Source of the DNA: Uranotaenia lowii
Lineage: Eukaryota > Arthropoda > Insecta > Diptera > Culicidae
Length of the DNA stretch: 64,000 nt
Reading direction: 5' to 3'
Assembly: GCF_029784155.1 (NCBI RefSeq)
Contig: NC_073693.1
Span: forward strand, 314,573,536-314,637,535
In this document: in pieces, positions 21,830 through 32,304 of the stretch
Layout of the letters: every line of letters starts with the position of its first letter
How positions within the stretch are numbered: position 1 is the first letter of the stretch
Notes under the pieces: generated by a model
What the model was told of the DNA's origin: nothing
Databases searched by the model: none
Seen by the model: only the letters and a program-made list of their open reading frames with translations
Made by a program: the position numbers and the translations under genes

Positions 21830-23620
21830 CTAAACATAAAGAGAACGAATCTCTGCGATGGAAGACTGCATCGATTTGCCTCTGAAGTTGGAGATGATTT
21901 TATTGGCCATCTCTTCGATAGATTCAATGCCTGCAATTCGATGAAGATCTTCGGTGCTGTGCCAAGGTGGAAGCCGCAAAATAATTTTCAGAACTTTGTT
22001 CTGAATCCTCTGGATGACTTTCTTCCTCGTCGCGCAGCAGCTAGACCAAATCGGAACTGCATACATGATCGCTGGTCGGAAAACTTGTTTGTAGATGAGC
22101 ATCTTATTTCGCATACACAACCGGGATTTCCTGTTGATGAGAGAATAAAGAGATTTAGTGTATTTATTACATTTAGATTGAATATCTTCAATGTGATTTT
22201 TAAAAGTAAGATTCCGATCAAGTGTAAGTCCCAAGTACTTCACGTGATCAGACCATTCTAATGAAACCCCATTAAAAGTTATGGAATGATTTTCATTAGG
22301 TTTTAAAAAATTTGCTCTTGGCTTATGGGGAAATAAAATAAGTTGAGTTTTGGAAGCGTTAGGAGAAATTTTCCACATTTTCAAGTAATTCAAAAAGGAA
22401 TTTAAATTTTGTTGCAATCTACTGCGTACCACCCGTAAATTTCGACCTTTTGCTGAAAGCAAAGTATCATCAGCAAAAAATCTTCTACCTTTTCCTTCTG
22501 GTACATCAGGAAGATCAGAAGTAAAAATATTGTATAAAATTGGCCCAAGTATACTGCCTTGAGGGACACCAGCTCTAATGGGTGTCCTTTCAGAGCATGA
22601 ATTTTGATAGCTTACTTGTAAGGTTCGGCTAGTCAAATAATTTTGAATAATTTTGGTGAGATATACAGGAAAATCAAATCGAGCTAATTTAGCTACTAAA
22701 CCTTTGTGCCAAACACTGTCAAAAGCTTTTTCAATATCAAGAAGAGCAACACCAGTTGAATAACCTTCAGATTTGCTAGCGTTAATCATATTAGTTACAC
22801 TCAAAAGTTGATGTGTAGTAGAATGTCCATGACGAAAACCAAATTGTTCATCAGGGAAAATGGAATTCTGATTAATGTGAATTAACATTCTATTCAAAAT
22901 AACTCTCTCAAATAGTTTACTTAAAGATGGAAGCAAACTAATTGGTCGATAACTTGAAGGCTCTGAAGCACTTTTTCCAGGTTTCAAAATTGGAGTTACT
23001 TTGGCATTTTTCCATTTATTGGGAAAATAGGCCAAGTGAAAACATTTGTTGAAAATTTTAACTAAAAAATTTAAAGTGCTTTCAGGCAACTTTTTAAGAA
23101 GAATATAGAAAATCCCATCTTCCCCTGGAGCTTTCATATTTTTAAATTTTTTGAAAATCAATTTAAGTTCATCAATATTTGTCTCACAAGAACTTTCAAA
23201 CACAATTTGCTTAGAAAGAATATCATCAAATTCTAGGGAAATTTGAGCATCAATTGGACTTACAACGTTTAAATTAAAATCATGAGCAGACTCAAATTGT
23301 TGGGCTAATTTTTGAGCCTTTTCTGAATTAGTTAAAAGAAGTTTATCCCCATCTTTCAAAGTAGGAATTGGCTTCTGGGGCTTTTTCAAAATTTTAGTTA
23401 ATTTCCAAAATGGCTTTGAGTAGGGTTTTATGTCCTCTACTGCTTTAGCAAAATTTTCATTACGAATGAAATTTAAACGACGTTTGATCTCTTTTTGAAG
23501 GTCGCAATAAATTAATTTCAAATAAGGATCTCTAGTACGTTGATATTGGCGTCGACGAATGTTTTTCAGTCGTATCAAAAACTGAAGATCATCATCAATT
23601 AAAGGTTGATTGAATTTATG
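21830..23620 (-). CDS. Jockey-like ORF2: reverse transcriptase part
   Basis: The element's polymerase, used for target-primed reverse transcription in the nucleus. About 596 codons are open from the TTTAA insertion site (the first few codons of the wider frame belong to the inserted element). Motifs in order: APGEDGIFYILLKKLP, YRPISLLPSLSKLFERVI, QFGFRHGHSTTHQL, LLDIEKAFDSVWHKGL (motif A), GVPQGSILGPILYNIF (motif B) and FFADDTLLSA (motif C with the catalytic DD). A C-terminal region with KYLGLTLDRNLTFKNHI and a Cys/Arg-rich stretch follows. No internal stop is seen. The endonuclease continues across the inserted element at 25227. Confidence 0.93.
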   Translation of the reverse strand, partial: HKFNQPLIDDDLQFLIRLKNIRRRQYQRTRDPYLKLIYCDLQKEIKRRLNFIRNENFAKAVEDIKPYSKPFWKLTKILKKPQKPIPTLKDGDKLLLTNSEKAQKLAQQFESAHDFNLNVVSPIDAQISLEFDDILSKQIVFESSCETNIDELKLIFKKFKNMKAPGEDGIFYILLKKLPESTLNFLVKIFNKCFHLAYFPNKWKNAKVTPILKPGKSASEPSSYRPISLLPSLSKLFERVILNRMLIHINQNSIFPDEQFGFRHGHSTTHQLLSVTNMINASKSEGYSTGVALLDIEKAFDSVWHKGLVAKLARFDFPVYLTKIIQNYLTSRTLQVSYQNSCSERTPIRAGVPQGSILGPILYNIFTSDLPDVPEGKGRRFFADDTLLSAKGRNLRVVRSRLQQNLNSFLNYLKMWKISPNASKTQLILFPHKPRANFLKPNENHSITFNGVSLEWSDHVKYLGLTLDRNLTFKNHIEDIQSKCNKYTKSLYSLINRKSRLCMRNKMLIYKQVFRPAIMYAVPIWSSCCATRKKVIQRIQNKVLKIILRLPPWHSTEDLHRIAGIESIEEMANKIISNFRGKSMQSSIAEIRSLYV

Positions 23621-23625
23621 TTTAA

Positions 23626-25221
23626 CCACAGACAAACAGACAGGACACTTAGAAGGAAATTGATAAGAATTTTCGCAAGAACCTACACTGCCATCTATCG
23701 CCGGTATTGCCTACCAATCAGCTATGTTTAAAAAAAACTGATCCAGGTAGCCAACGATATTTAGATGTTATCAGGAAATGTAAACAAATAAATTTTCCAT
23801 TTGTGCTTTCCAATTTGCTTGTTTGAAGCATGATCAACATAGTTTAAATCACTGGAGAATAAAAACAAGAAATCTGACAATTATTTTAAAGAAAATGACC
23901 CTTATTATCGTTCAGGAGTGTCCTGGGATTAGGAAGTGGCCTGGTTGGGACCGAAGGTAATATGGAGACTCCGCAAACTTCAATGAGCGATAGCAGCATA
24001 GCGGATTGTTATTATTACTGTATTAATGTATCGTTATGTGTTTAAGATTAGTTATCTCATTGCAGATGGATTGATTGGAAAATTCACAAACTGAACCGTT
24101 TACCAACATCATTTTTTTGTAATCCTGTAAAAATGTTTCCAAGACAGCTCGAAAACATAATAGAAACTGGCGGATAATAAATATTTATTTTGGTGGAATC
24201 AATTATCACTGTGATGCTCGTCAGCGAATACAGTCCGCCGGAAGTGGAGAGTTTCCGAAATTTGAAATGCCTTCAAAAACGCTACGGATGTTAATCTGCG
24301 CCACAACTCAAAACTCAATTGAAAATAAAATGTTTGAGCCTCGAAAAAAAAAGTGCATCAAATATACTGTTTTCCTATTTGAGGTCTTTTGAAAAAAAAA
24401 AAAAAAACAATTATAAAACGTTTACTTATTGACATCTTGTGATTTTTTTAAACGATCTTTTTATTTTATTCTCAAACAAGTCAGAAAAGCAACGTCTGCA
24501 TTCAACAATTTGCGGGAACATAAAAAGGGCATCAGGACAGGATAAACATGATTCGAGTATCTCTTACGCTCTGCACAGGAAAACAATTTTCGGTAGTTCG
24601 TTCCGTTCCGGTATGGGTGGTCATAATCAAAACACAGTTAACTTTTAGCACTTTTAGGTCCTAACTAACTGCACAATCTGTGTAATGCTTCCGTTAATTT
24701 TCCGTGTCAACGTTCGATAGTAATACTCAAAGAATCAATTTCTTGAAGTTTTCTGAAAGAATTCATAAAAGTATTAGAATTATGGATTAAGATACAACCT
24801 ATATTTTCTGCATACGAAAAAAAAGAATGAGACTACTGATTCCTTTGAACAACTTCTGCGCTACATACTTGATCTCAGGTCGTTTTCCGTTAAATACAGG
24901 AACTTTCGAGGCTCAGAGGCGAATCTACCCAGCAAGCCTCTATAATAAAACAAACAAACAAACAACAGCACCAAATACTGCCATCCGGATTCACAAAACC
25001 GTTTTTGATTCATGTATTTTTTTCAAATAGAGTTGCGTATTGAAGTGGTTTCGAATCGTCAAAGTAAACAAACAAAATCACAAGGGCTACCATGATGCAA
25101 AATTTTGATTTCTCAAAAAGTGAGGCAGAGTTATCTGGTGGCGACATTGCCTACCTTCGAAGCTTAGTGATTACAGTTTTGCGAAGAATGAAAACAGAGT
25201 GTCCCGTCTGTTTGTCTGTGG
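23626..25221. mobile_element. TTTAA-flanked inverted-repeat element, non-coding
   Basis: Terminal inverted repeats: the left end is CCACAGACAAACAGACAGGA, then CACT; the right end is the complement, reading GTGTCCCGTCTGTTTGTCTG then TGG. TTTAA is duplicated on both sides (23621-23625 and 25222-25226). Removing the element and one TTTAA restores ORF2 of the Jockey-like LINE in frame between a Val-Lys and a His-Lys pair. The 1.6-kb interior has only short frames. The core TTAA in the target recalls piggyBac-type targets, but the termini do not start CCC-like in the same way as the element at 18851, so the superfamily stays open. Confidence 0.82.
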
Positions 25222-25226
25222 TTTAA

Positions 25227-25767
25227 CTTTAGGTATTGAAGCGGCTTTAGCATTGACTATTGCAGTTGTCAAATTTTCTACAGCCAAATCAATATCTTCT
25301 ATTGAATTCAGTGGAACGTTTACATCTAAATTACGTTCAATAAAATTCATATATCGCTCCCAGTTAGCCTTTTGAAAGTTAAAAGTTGATTTTAAAGGGT
25401 TTTCAATGGGACTTTGGGATAAAGAAAATGTTACTGGAAGGTGGTCTGAATCGAGGTCCGCATGAGTAACTAATTGACTACAATGCTCGCCTAAATCCGT
25501 TAGAACCAAATCAATTGTGGAGGGATTTCTAATTGAAGAAAAACAAGTATGCCCATTAGGATATTCAACAGTATAATAACCTGCAGAGCAGTCATTAAAC
25601 AAAATATTCCCATTTGAATTTGATGAAATATTGTTCCAAGATCGGTGTTTTGCATTAAAGTCACCAATAATAAAAAATTTAGATTTATTTCTGGTGAGTT
25701 TTTGTAAATCTCCCTTCAAAAAATTTTTCTGTTCACCGCTACATTGAAAAGGCAAATATGCGGCAAC
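25227..25767 (-). CDS. Jockey-like ORF2: endonuclease C-terminal part
   Basis: The second half of an APE-type endonuclease, which nicks target DNA. Motifs: FFIIGDFNAKHRSWNN (metal and phosphate site), STIDLVLTD, and the C-terminal SDHLPVTF with the catalytic His. The frame continues into a linker rich in Asn and Ala and reaches the TTTAA insertion. The last residues before a false stop at 25171 belong to the inserted element. The N-terminal part is across the LTR element at 30369. Confidence 0.9.
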
Positions 25768-25772
25768 AATTA

Positions 25773-26052
25773 TGTGGGTTCTGCTTCCAGAGAAAGGGTG
25801 AATTGTTCCGTTTCTGTTTATGTTCTTACCTCCTGGGAATTCTAGCAGGAATTCTGCAGGACCTCAATCACTACGCACTGCGCGTCCGTTTGGTCGCCGA
25901 CTGCGGACTGTCGAATGCTTGCGCGAATACGACGGAAGAGTGGGAAAGGAGAGGAAGGATTTGTCGACTAACAAGGGGCTATCAAATAGTGTTTGACGTT
26001 TATATGCAAATCTATTCCGCATTTCAAAGAGACAGTTTCTTAGCTCTCCACA
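25773..26052 (-). repeat. 3' LTR of the non-coding LTR element
   Basis: 280 bp, matching 30084-30363 throughout; TSD AATTA at 25768-25772. Confidence 0.93.
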
Positions 26053-26067
26053 TCCTCCTCCTACTCT
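26053..26067 (-). other. Polypurine tract of the non-coding LTR element
   Basis: In element sense AGAGTAGGAGGAGGA ends exactly at the 3' LTR. It is preceded by a T-run, as is usual. Confidence 0.75.
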
Positions 26068-29019
26068 AAAAAAACATTTTTTTTTTTTAATTTGGGTAAA
26101 CACTCTCGAAATTCATAGCTTAAATCCAAATCATCCTTTGAAAAAAACTGGAATTTTAAACATAATCAAACAAGTGCTGATAATTTTAAGGCAGTATTTA
26201 AATATATGTATTTTGCATCCACCCAAAATGTGGTTTGCCAACATCTAGAACTAACTAGAACAAAATAAAATGGATATCATCAAATACACCAAAACAGTTT
26301 CCGTTCCCAATCCTTTTGTTCGAGCATCAATTAAAATTAAAATTTAGGCACCGGCCGAGCACAAATAATTCGTTTAGGTCATCTTCTAAAGTGAGTCTTG
26401 AAATTTTCGTTCACTTCATTCAGCCCGATGTACACTTTTAGCTATAATCGGTTTAAATTTTATGTCATTTCGATGTTCTTCGATAAGAGTGTAATTCAGA
26501 ATGTAAACAAACATGAAGTCTTCGAAATCTTCCACCCAGCGGGGAATAACGATAACAGAGTCATCAGCGAAAGAGATTCAGTGCCGAATAGCGACTTTAT
26601 CCACCACCGAAAATTCTTCAGCACTCCAGCAGAATCTTCTACGGCTGCCGCTTATCAGAGCAATACATCGCCAAGCGGAAAATTGATATCTCCAAGCACC
26701 AGTGGCGAGACGGTGCCTCCTAGTCGACTCATCCCTCAGCAGTAGTCGATTGGCTCGTCCAACTGCGGCGAAGCACCAGAAGAATTATTCACGGGCAGTT
26801 CTGGTGCCGAATTCAATATATCTCAGCAGCATTATCAACAGTGATCCGTGAGTAAGGACGCAGAAAGTATTTTTAAATCATCTGCAGCCTCAGCAGAATC
26901 ATAAACGGAAAGTTCTGGTGCAGATTCTGATTCATCAACTGCATAACACTCACAAGTAGAACCACGGCAGCCGATCCCGATGTTTTGCATAGCATCACGC
27001 AGAACATGTTTATCTCACATATGACGCTTGCGTGCACCGGCCTGCCGGTAAGACCACCTTTGTATCTTCCTTAACTTTTCATGGGCCCCCAAAACCGTAT
27101 TGAAGTCCACGACGGTTTAGCGCACGATTAGGGGACAGGTTTTTACTAATCTATACAAAGCTTTTTCAGATGAAATTATGCAGCATATTTATTTGCGACG
27201 AGCATCTAGGAAAGATGAACGATTCAAACCCCTGCTGGAGTAGAACGCGGGATGCATGGGGAAACTATGAACGTGCTACAATTATACTCTTCGATGCAAC
27301 GGTTGAACTTCGAAAATTATCCCATCTCCTTTTATCGATAAGCGAAAAAAGATGAGCTGAACTGATTTCCTCTCAGTGCCTCTCGGAATCATGCAGTCGT
27401 ACATGAGGAGTAAACATTAAACTGCTAAAAGCTTAGATTGCAACGGACCTTCCGATGACAGCAAACGTAAATGAAGATGCTGATCATTCGGAAATGGAAG
27501 GCGAACCAAAACCGTTCACGAAGATTGTTTCGGGAGATGTTGTTCGCAAACGGCACCAGTCCGCAACATCAGCCAGAATCAGATGCCGTGTATTACGAGG
27601 CAAAATAAAACAATTTCCTCTACTGGATAAACTAATGAACAATTGCAACTTAACATTGAAAATATAACGCACGTACGATATTTGTAGCACCATCAATTGA
27701 TGGTCTGGATTCATTATTTAGAGTATCGCTATCAGTTTCAGTAAGACTAAAGAGGCTAGTAAAATCATCCGCAATGGGTTCTGATGCAGAATCAGCATTC
27801 ACTGGTAAGCTTACATCAGATTCCTGCCACTTGTCATAACTAGTTCTATGCCATTTTCGTCGTTGAATAGTTCGTCTGGGTCTCCAGGCCATCTTAAGCA
27901 GCCCTTGGACATACACACGCAGAAGCTAAATGCAGAAATCTTGGTTGAGTACGATGTAAAGAATCTTCTAACACGACTTACGTGTTTCATAAGAGAATAT
28001 TTATTTGCAGAGAGTATAATGGTCAACTTCTTTCAAACTCTAATCTGTCTTTCAAACTTGAGGCTTACGGTACCATGTTCTGCTGGAATAGGACTTAAAT
28101 ATCACGGACTGCTAGTATCACTATAATAAACCTGGCTGGTTCAATTCCAAAATACTGCTCTAGAAAACCATCAATTCAAACGATCCCTCAACGGAAGTGC
28201 CAAGCGGAATAAAAACTTTGTTGCTTTTTTATGTGTCGATTAAGGTATCGTCCGGTTTTGCAGAACGCTTCTGATGCACTTTAACCACAACGAGACTTTG
28301 AATTGAATGAAGAAAATGCCCATATTTTATCGTTTCAAGTTGGCCAAATAATCCGCTGGGTTTCCTCAATCTGCCGAATCAAGTGGAGATTTTCAGTCAA
28401 CCATGGTGCTGTATAACGACTGAGTTTATTCATACCCAATCAACGGCTGCTGTTTGTAGGACTAGTTAATTTAGTGTAAGATACTAATTAAAGATTTTCT
28501 TTGGGCTATAACTAAGTTTTTTTCAAACTTTCTTTGTGGGTTAGCTAATCATTGATTATTCATTTCTAAATAACTTTATATAGTTAACTGAATCTTGTCC
28601 ACATAAGCCCAACTAAAGCTCTACTATATCTTCATGATTTAACATGCACCGCGATATCAATTGATCGATAAGGGTTTCTTTTTCGAAACCAATTTGCAAT
28701 TTAAATTCGTTGTTTATCTTTAATCTGTCGAGATCTCAACGCATATCGTTCCGAGTTAAAAAATCTTCAAGATAAATGCTACGCGCAAGGTTCAAAATGC
28801 TAAGTTCGGACTATTTTTTTCAATCAATATATATTCATTAATCACTAAATAAAACGCCTCGCATGTAAGCCAAATCAATAATGAGGCTCTTCCTAAAGGT
28901 TCTTTTTCTGAATCTTAAGTTGAAGATTTCACTTTACGCTCTCATTCTTCCAGATATTTTTTCTATAGCAGTCTTTAGGACATCTTGTCATTTTTACATG
29001 CAGAATATAACAATTTCCC
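26068..29019. other. Unassigned interior of the non-coding LTR element
   Basis: About 2.9 kb without gag or pol motifs on either strand. Frames that look slightly protein-like are 26398-26745 on plus (Ser/Pro/Thr-rich end), 27170-27355 on plus (with Cys/His residues in SIFICDEH), and 27650-28026 on minus (basic RPRRTIQRRKWHR). They are interrupted and do not form one gene. They could be pieces of captured host sequence or decayed coding DNA; I cannot name any. Confidence 0.4.
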
Positions 29020-29950
29020 TTACGGAAGCATGCATCGCGCCAGTTATTAAGAAATGGTCAGTTGACGTCCAGTCCATCAAACTGTTCCAATTTGCATTCT
29101 TAAGGCGGAAGTCTTCATCGCGCCAATATACAACCACTCACTTTGCAACATTTATTTCCCTGACGGAAGTCTGCATCGCGTCAGATGTTTGGAAATTGAC
29201 AGTTGACACCCATCAGTGTTCCCGGCGGAAGTCTTCATCGCGCCTGCAGATATACTCTTTTCTAAAATCTCAGACGGAAGTCTTCATCGCGCCAAACTAC
29301 ATGCGTTCATTTTTCAACACTTATTTCCCTGACGGAAGTCTGCATCGCGCCAGATGTTTGGAAATAATTCAATCAATCAGGTGGAAGTCCACATCGCACC
29401 TGTATTCCATTCCATTCATGTTTCTTTTTTTCGGCGGAAGTCTTCATCGCGCCAACATATTCATATTATTCAACATTCTCAGGCGGAAGTCTTCATCGCG
29501 CCAATCTTAAACATTTGCCTTTAAAAATTAATTCCTCTGACGGAAGTCTGCATCGCGTCAGATATTCGGAAATAATAAATTCGATCTGGTGGACACCACA
29601 TCGCACCAAACTACTTTCTATTCTTCGGCGGAAGTCTCCATCGCGCCTGCACAATCTCGATGGTCAATTTTTTTAAACATTCAAAGGCGGAAGTCCACAT
29701 CGCGCCAGGCTACACTGATTTCATAGAAATAAAAATTTACTTCACTGACGGGAGCCAGCATTTCGTCACATATTTATGAAAAAAAAATCAGTTCAGCTAG
29801 TTAAAGTCCACTTTCCTCTAATCTGATTAAGAAAATTCGATTGATCACATCAATTTTTTTCCAAAGAAGCACTCATCGCGTTAATTTATAAATATAACTT
29901 TCTAGTAAAGCTTGGCGGAAGTCCGCATCGCGCCATTAAATGATTTATTA
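29020..29950 (-). repeat. Stem-loop array with covarying arms
   Basis: At least 14 copies of a 21-27 bp unit lie 40-110 bp apart. On the plus strand the core is GAAGTCnnCATCG (13 nt), enclosed by complementary arms that differ from unit to unit but match each other. GGCG/CGCC: 29104, 29224, 29433, 29482, 29627, 29686, and as TGGCG/CGCCA at 29913. TGACG/CGTCA: 29161, 29746, and the longer TCTGACG/CGTCAGA at 29536-29562. GGTG/CACC: CAGGTG/CACCTG at 29378-29402 and TGGTG/CACCA at 29587-29608. Units at 29272 and 29330 have one A-C mismatch. Two weaker units lie at 29020 and 29950. In element sense the loop reads CGATGnnGACTTC. The array begins about 150 nt after the primer-binding-like site, where packaging signals lie in retroelements. 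Confidence 0.88.
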
Positions 29951-30068
29951 GAAATCGCTATCGCACCGAAAATTCAAAATGGCTGCCTTCAAGTTGACGG
30001 AATATTCACCCTTTCTCCATCAAATTTCCAAAGTTCTCAGTATTTTATTTTAACACGATGTATTATCC

Positions 30069-30081
30069 GGCAGGATCGCCA
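30069..30081 (-). other. Putative primer binding site of the non-coding LTR element
   Basis: In element sense TGGCGATCCTGCC starts two bases after the 5' LTR. It differs in one base from the site of the gypsy element at 9538-9550, which suggests that both use the same or a related tRNA. Confidence 0.65.
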
Positions 30082-30083
30082 AT

Positions 30084-30363
30084 TGTGGGTTCTGCTTCCA
30101 GAGAAAGGGTGAATTGTTCCGTTTCTGTTTATGTTCTTACCTCCTGGGAATTCTAGCAGGAATTCTGCAGGACCTCAATCACTACGCACTGCGCGTCCGT
30201 TTGGTCGCCGACTGCGGACTGTCGAATGCTTGCGCGAATACGACGGAAGAGTGGGAAAGGAGAGGAAGGATTTGTCGACTAACAAGGGGCTATCAAATAG
30301 TGTTTGACGTTTATATGCAAATCTATTCCGCATTTCAAAGAGACAGTTTCTTAGCTCTCCACA
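30084..30363 (-). repeat. 5' LTR of the non-coding LTR element
   Basis: 280 bp; matches 25773-26052; TSD AATTA at 30364-30368. Confidence 0.93.
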
Positions 30364-30368
30364 AATTA

Positions 30369-30684
30369 TAATTTTCCCCATAGAAGTTTCTAATTCAATT
30401 CCAATTGTTTCTAAGACTTTTGTATTGAAAGAAGGAAGAAGTCTAAATTTGAGACGACTATTGATGACAATAGCTACACCCCCACCTTGTCGATCAAGTC
30501 GATCATTTCGTAAAATTTTAAAGAAAGCATTGCTTTTCAAGTTATTGTCTGGCTTTAAAAAAGTTTCAGTGATGGCAGCAATATGTATGTTTTGAGTTTT
30601 CAAAAATAAAAAGAACTCGTCTTGGTTAGCCAGCAAAGATCTAGCGTTCCAATTCATAATATTTAAACATCTATTTGGATCCAT
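30369..30684 (-). CDS. Jockey-like ORF2: start of endonuclease
   Basis: ORF2 starts at the ATG at 30684 (MDPNRCLNIMNWNARSL). The APE-type motifs NWNARSL and ITETFL, which carry the metal-binding Asn and Glu, are at about residues 11 and 39. GGGVAIVI follows. The frame is cut by the LTR element at 30364. ORF1 ends 11 bases upstream at 30695, a typical LINE spacing. Confidence 0.9.
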
Positions 30685-30694
30685 GAGGGAATCG

Positions 30695-31191
30695 TTAAGT
30701 CATAATAATTTTGTTAGCATAATTAAAAGAAGTTTGGAAAGCTTCAAACATTGAATTTGCTTTCAACATAAGTTGCATCATTTCCATTAAATTTTGATGC
30801 AAAAATTTTAATTTTTCCTCAGTAATCTCACCCAAATCAACAAAATTGTTAGAATCAGAAGAGGAAGGAGAAGAAAAAGTATTTGAATTTCGGGGATTTT
30901 CCCAAGCCTTCGCATGAACGTTGAGACTTGGTTTTTTCCCATTTTTATTAGTTAAACCTGAAGAGGGCAACCCATTTTCAACCACCTCTGAGAACGATAA
31001 ACAACGAGTCTGGGGCGCAGAATCAGCCCAGGTAACATTAAAATCACTTCGGGTATTACCCAGCCGTGATTCCAATGTAGACCGAGGCTGAATGGAATGA
31101 GCAGCATTTGGGGACGCAATACTAGTCGATGGCTTGCATTCTGGAACTAGAACCTGGGACCATGTCGCTGGTGTTGGCGCTGGTAACACAT
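30695..31191 (-). CDS. Jockey-like ORF1, C-terminal part
   Basis: About 165 codons of the nucleic-acid-binding ORF1 protein, Ser/Pro/Asn-rich, ending in a helical stretch (LKFLHQNLMEMMQLMLKANS) like the ends of Jockey and Juan ORF1 proteins. The usual zinc knuckles are not here because the LINE is 5'-truncated at about 31191. The frame remains open upstream to 31570, but that part reads antisense through BEL gag and the OTU LINE leader and is not ORF1. Confidence 0.75.
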
Positions 31192-31196
31192 GTCGA

Positions 31197-31245
31197 GTTG
31201 GCAGTTTCATATCCTTTAGGTGTAACAACGAGTGATGTTTCCGTT
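31197..31245 (-). pseudogene. BEL Gag sliver between two LINE insertions
   Basis: About 49 bp of BEL gag, just after the last zinc knuckle (KHHSLL), caught between the Jockey-like LINE and the OTU LINE. 31224-31245 is the left copy of the 22-bp target duplication of the OTU LINE; the right copy is 38125-38146. Gag and protease frames of BEL are not in register across this piece, so a small indel exists nearby. Confidence 0.8.
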
Positions 31246-31821
31246 CACGAAAATTGATCGGGTTTTGAAGAAAGCGGACCGGAGAAGCAAGCACTCGGGA
31301 AGTGAAACGGGAAAGGGCAAACGAGTGTCTCGGGCAGTGCAATTTGCGAAGAAATTGGGGAGTGGAATAGGAAAAGAGGAGAAATAAAAAAGTGCAAAAG
31401 TTATTTAGTGGTGCGTCATTAGATTTTGGTACTTTGTACCATTTTGCGAGGTTATTGGTGAAGTGTTTGGGGAGAATTATTGAAGCTAAAGGAGCGAAAG
31501 AGAGCGAGAAATTCTCTCGCGCCAAAATCAGAGCTGAAGCGTTTGCATTTTCAGCAACGGGGGTTGACAACTGTCAAAAAGTGCACGAAGATTTCGAGCA
31601 GTGGTAGAAGGGTTCAAAAGTGCTCGAAAAGTTTTTAATTTAAATTAATTATCTCTTCTTTTTTTTCGTATTATTTTCTCTAGGTTTTCTGATTCATTCA
31701 TCTAGGTGAACTGGCGGATTCATTCCTTCTGCATTTTGGTAAGTCATTCACTCTTCATTCTCCAATTGTCCGCGGTATTTGATTTTCACTATCCGAGATG
31801 GAACAAATTGTCACCGAATAG
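31246..31821 (+). other. 5' leader of the OTU LINE
   Basis: Purine-rich 576-bp region directly after the target duplication. It presumably holds the internal promoter. An ATG at 31798 is followed by a stop after seven codons, and the main first frame begins at 31822. Confidence 0.55.
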
Positions 31822-32304
31822 ATGTACCAAAGAAGGGTGGGTTGCCAAAATAGATTTATTTTGACGGTGGAGCAATTCGATAACACGAAAAGCTTTTCCA
31901 GCATGGTTCTTCATCAAATTTCTAGGAAAATTGGGGGCACGGCTAGAAGTGAGGATGGGAAGGAATTGAATGAAATTTTGACTGAATTTATGAAAGAAAC
32001 GTCATTCAAAAATTTGGGGGAGAAGTGCCAGTGGTATTTGGAACAATGGGAATATTCCTTTGAGTTCAACAACTTTGGGAGAAATGTTTTGGAAGCTTTG
32101 GCTAGCATTTTTGAGTGCCAAGTAACAATTTTTTCTGAAATTGGGGGTGAAACAATATTTCTAAAGAAGAAGAGAAATCCAAAATTTGGATTCCAATTGA
32201 ATTTTTTCATTAATGAGCAGGGCAACATTGAAAATGTCACAAATGTGGAATCGAGTTACGGAAACAAGAACAAATGTAACGTGTGGGAAAGTCGGGAAGA
32301 TTAA
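31822..32304 (+). CDS. OTU LINE first frame, OTU-like fold remnant
   Basis: 160 codons from ATG 31822 to TAA 32302. The next ATG follows at once and in the same frame (TAA ATG). The C-terminal half (FNNFGRNVLEALASIFECQV then TIFSEIGGETIFL) follows the pattern of the second half of an OTU domain, but no catalytic Cys or His is visible. Either it is a separate ORF1 joined to ORF2 by stop-restart, or the TAA is a later mutation like those at 34202 and 36422. No nucleic-acid-binding knuckle is seen. Confidence 0.6.
   Translation: MYQRRVGCQNRFILTVEQFDNTKSFSSMVLHQISRKIGGTARSEDGKELNEILTEFMKETSFKNLGEKCQWYLEQWEYSFEFNNFGRNVLEALASIFECQVTIFSEIGGETIFLKKKRNPKFGFQLNFFINEQGNIENVTNVESSYGNKNKCNVWESRED

Larger units (their letters stand above)
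25773..30363 (-). mobile_element. Non-coding LTR retrotransposon (LARD-like)
   Basis: Two 280-bp LTRs (25773-26052 and 30084-30363), read as identical, start TGTGGAGAG and end AACCCACA in element sense. AATTA flanks both sides (25768-25772 and 30364-30368). A primer-binding-like site follows the 5' LTR and a purine tract precedes the 3' LTR, both in minus sense. The 4.0-kb interior has no gag or pol. Instead it has a stem-loop array (29020-29950) and about 2.9 kb of unassigned sequence. Large non-coding LTR elements are called LARDs and must be mobilised by enzymes of a partner. It sits in the endonuclease of the Jockey-like LINE. Identical LTRs imply recent movement. Confidence 0.92.
21580..31191 (-). 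mobile_element. Jockey/Juan-like LINE, 5'-truncated and interrupted twice
   Basis: A non-LTR retrotransposon on the minus strand with a poly(A) tail of 18 (T-run at 21580-21597 on the plus strand). Parts in element order: ORF1 C-terminal half, ORF2 endonuclease start, non-coding LTR element insertion, endonuclease end, TTTAA element insertion, reverse transcriptase, 3' UTR. It lies in BEL sequence; GTCGA at 21575-21579 and 31192-31196 is a plausible 5-bp target duplication. The RT motif set (GVPQGSILGP, FADDTLL) is that of the Jockey clade, and Juan of mosquitoes is a likely relative. If both insertions are removed, ORF2 reads continuously. Confidence 0.88.

Noticed and set aside
29020..29950. 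CRISPR-like array of palindromic repeats
   Set aside because: Repeats are degenerate, arms differ between units, spacing varies from 40 to 110 bp, and the locus is inside a eukaryotic LTR element. A stem-loop array is the better description.
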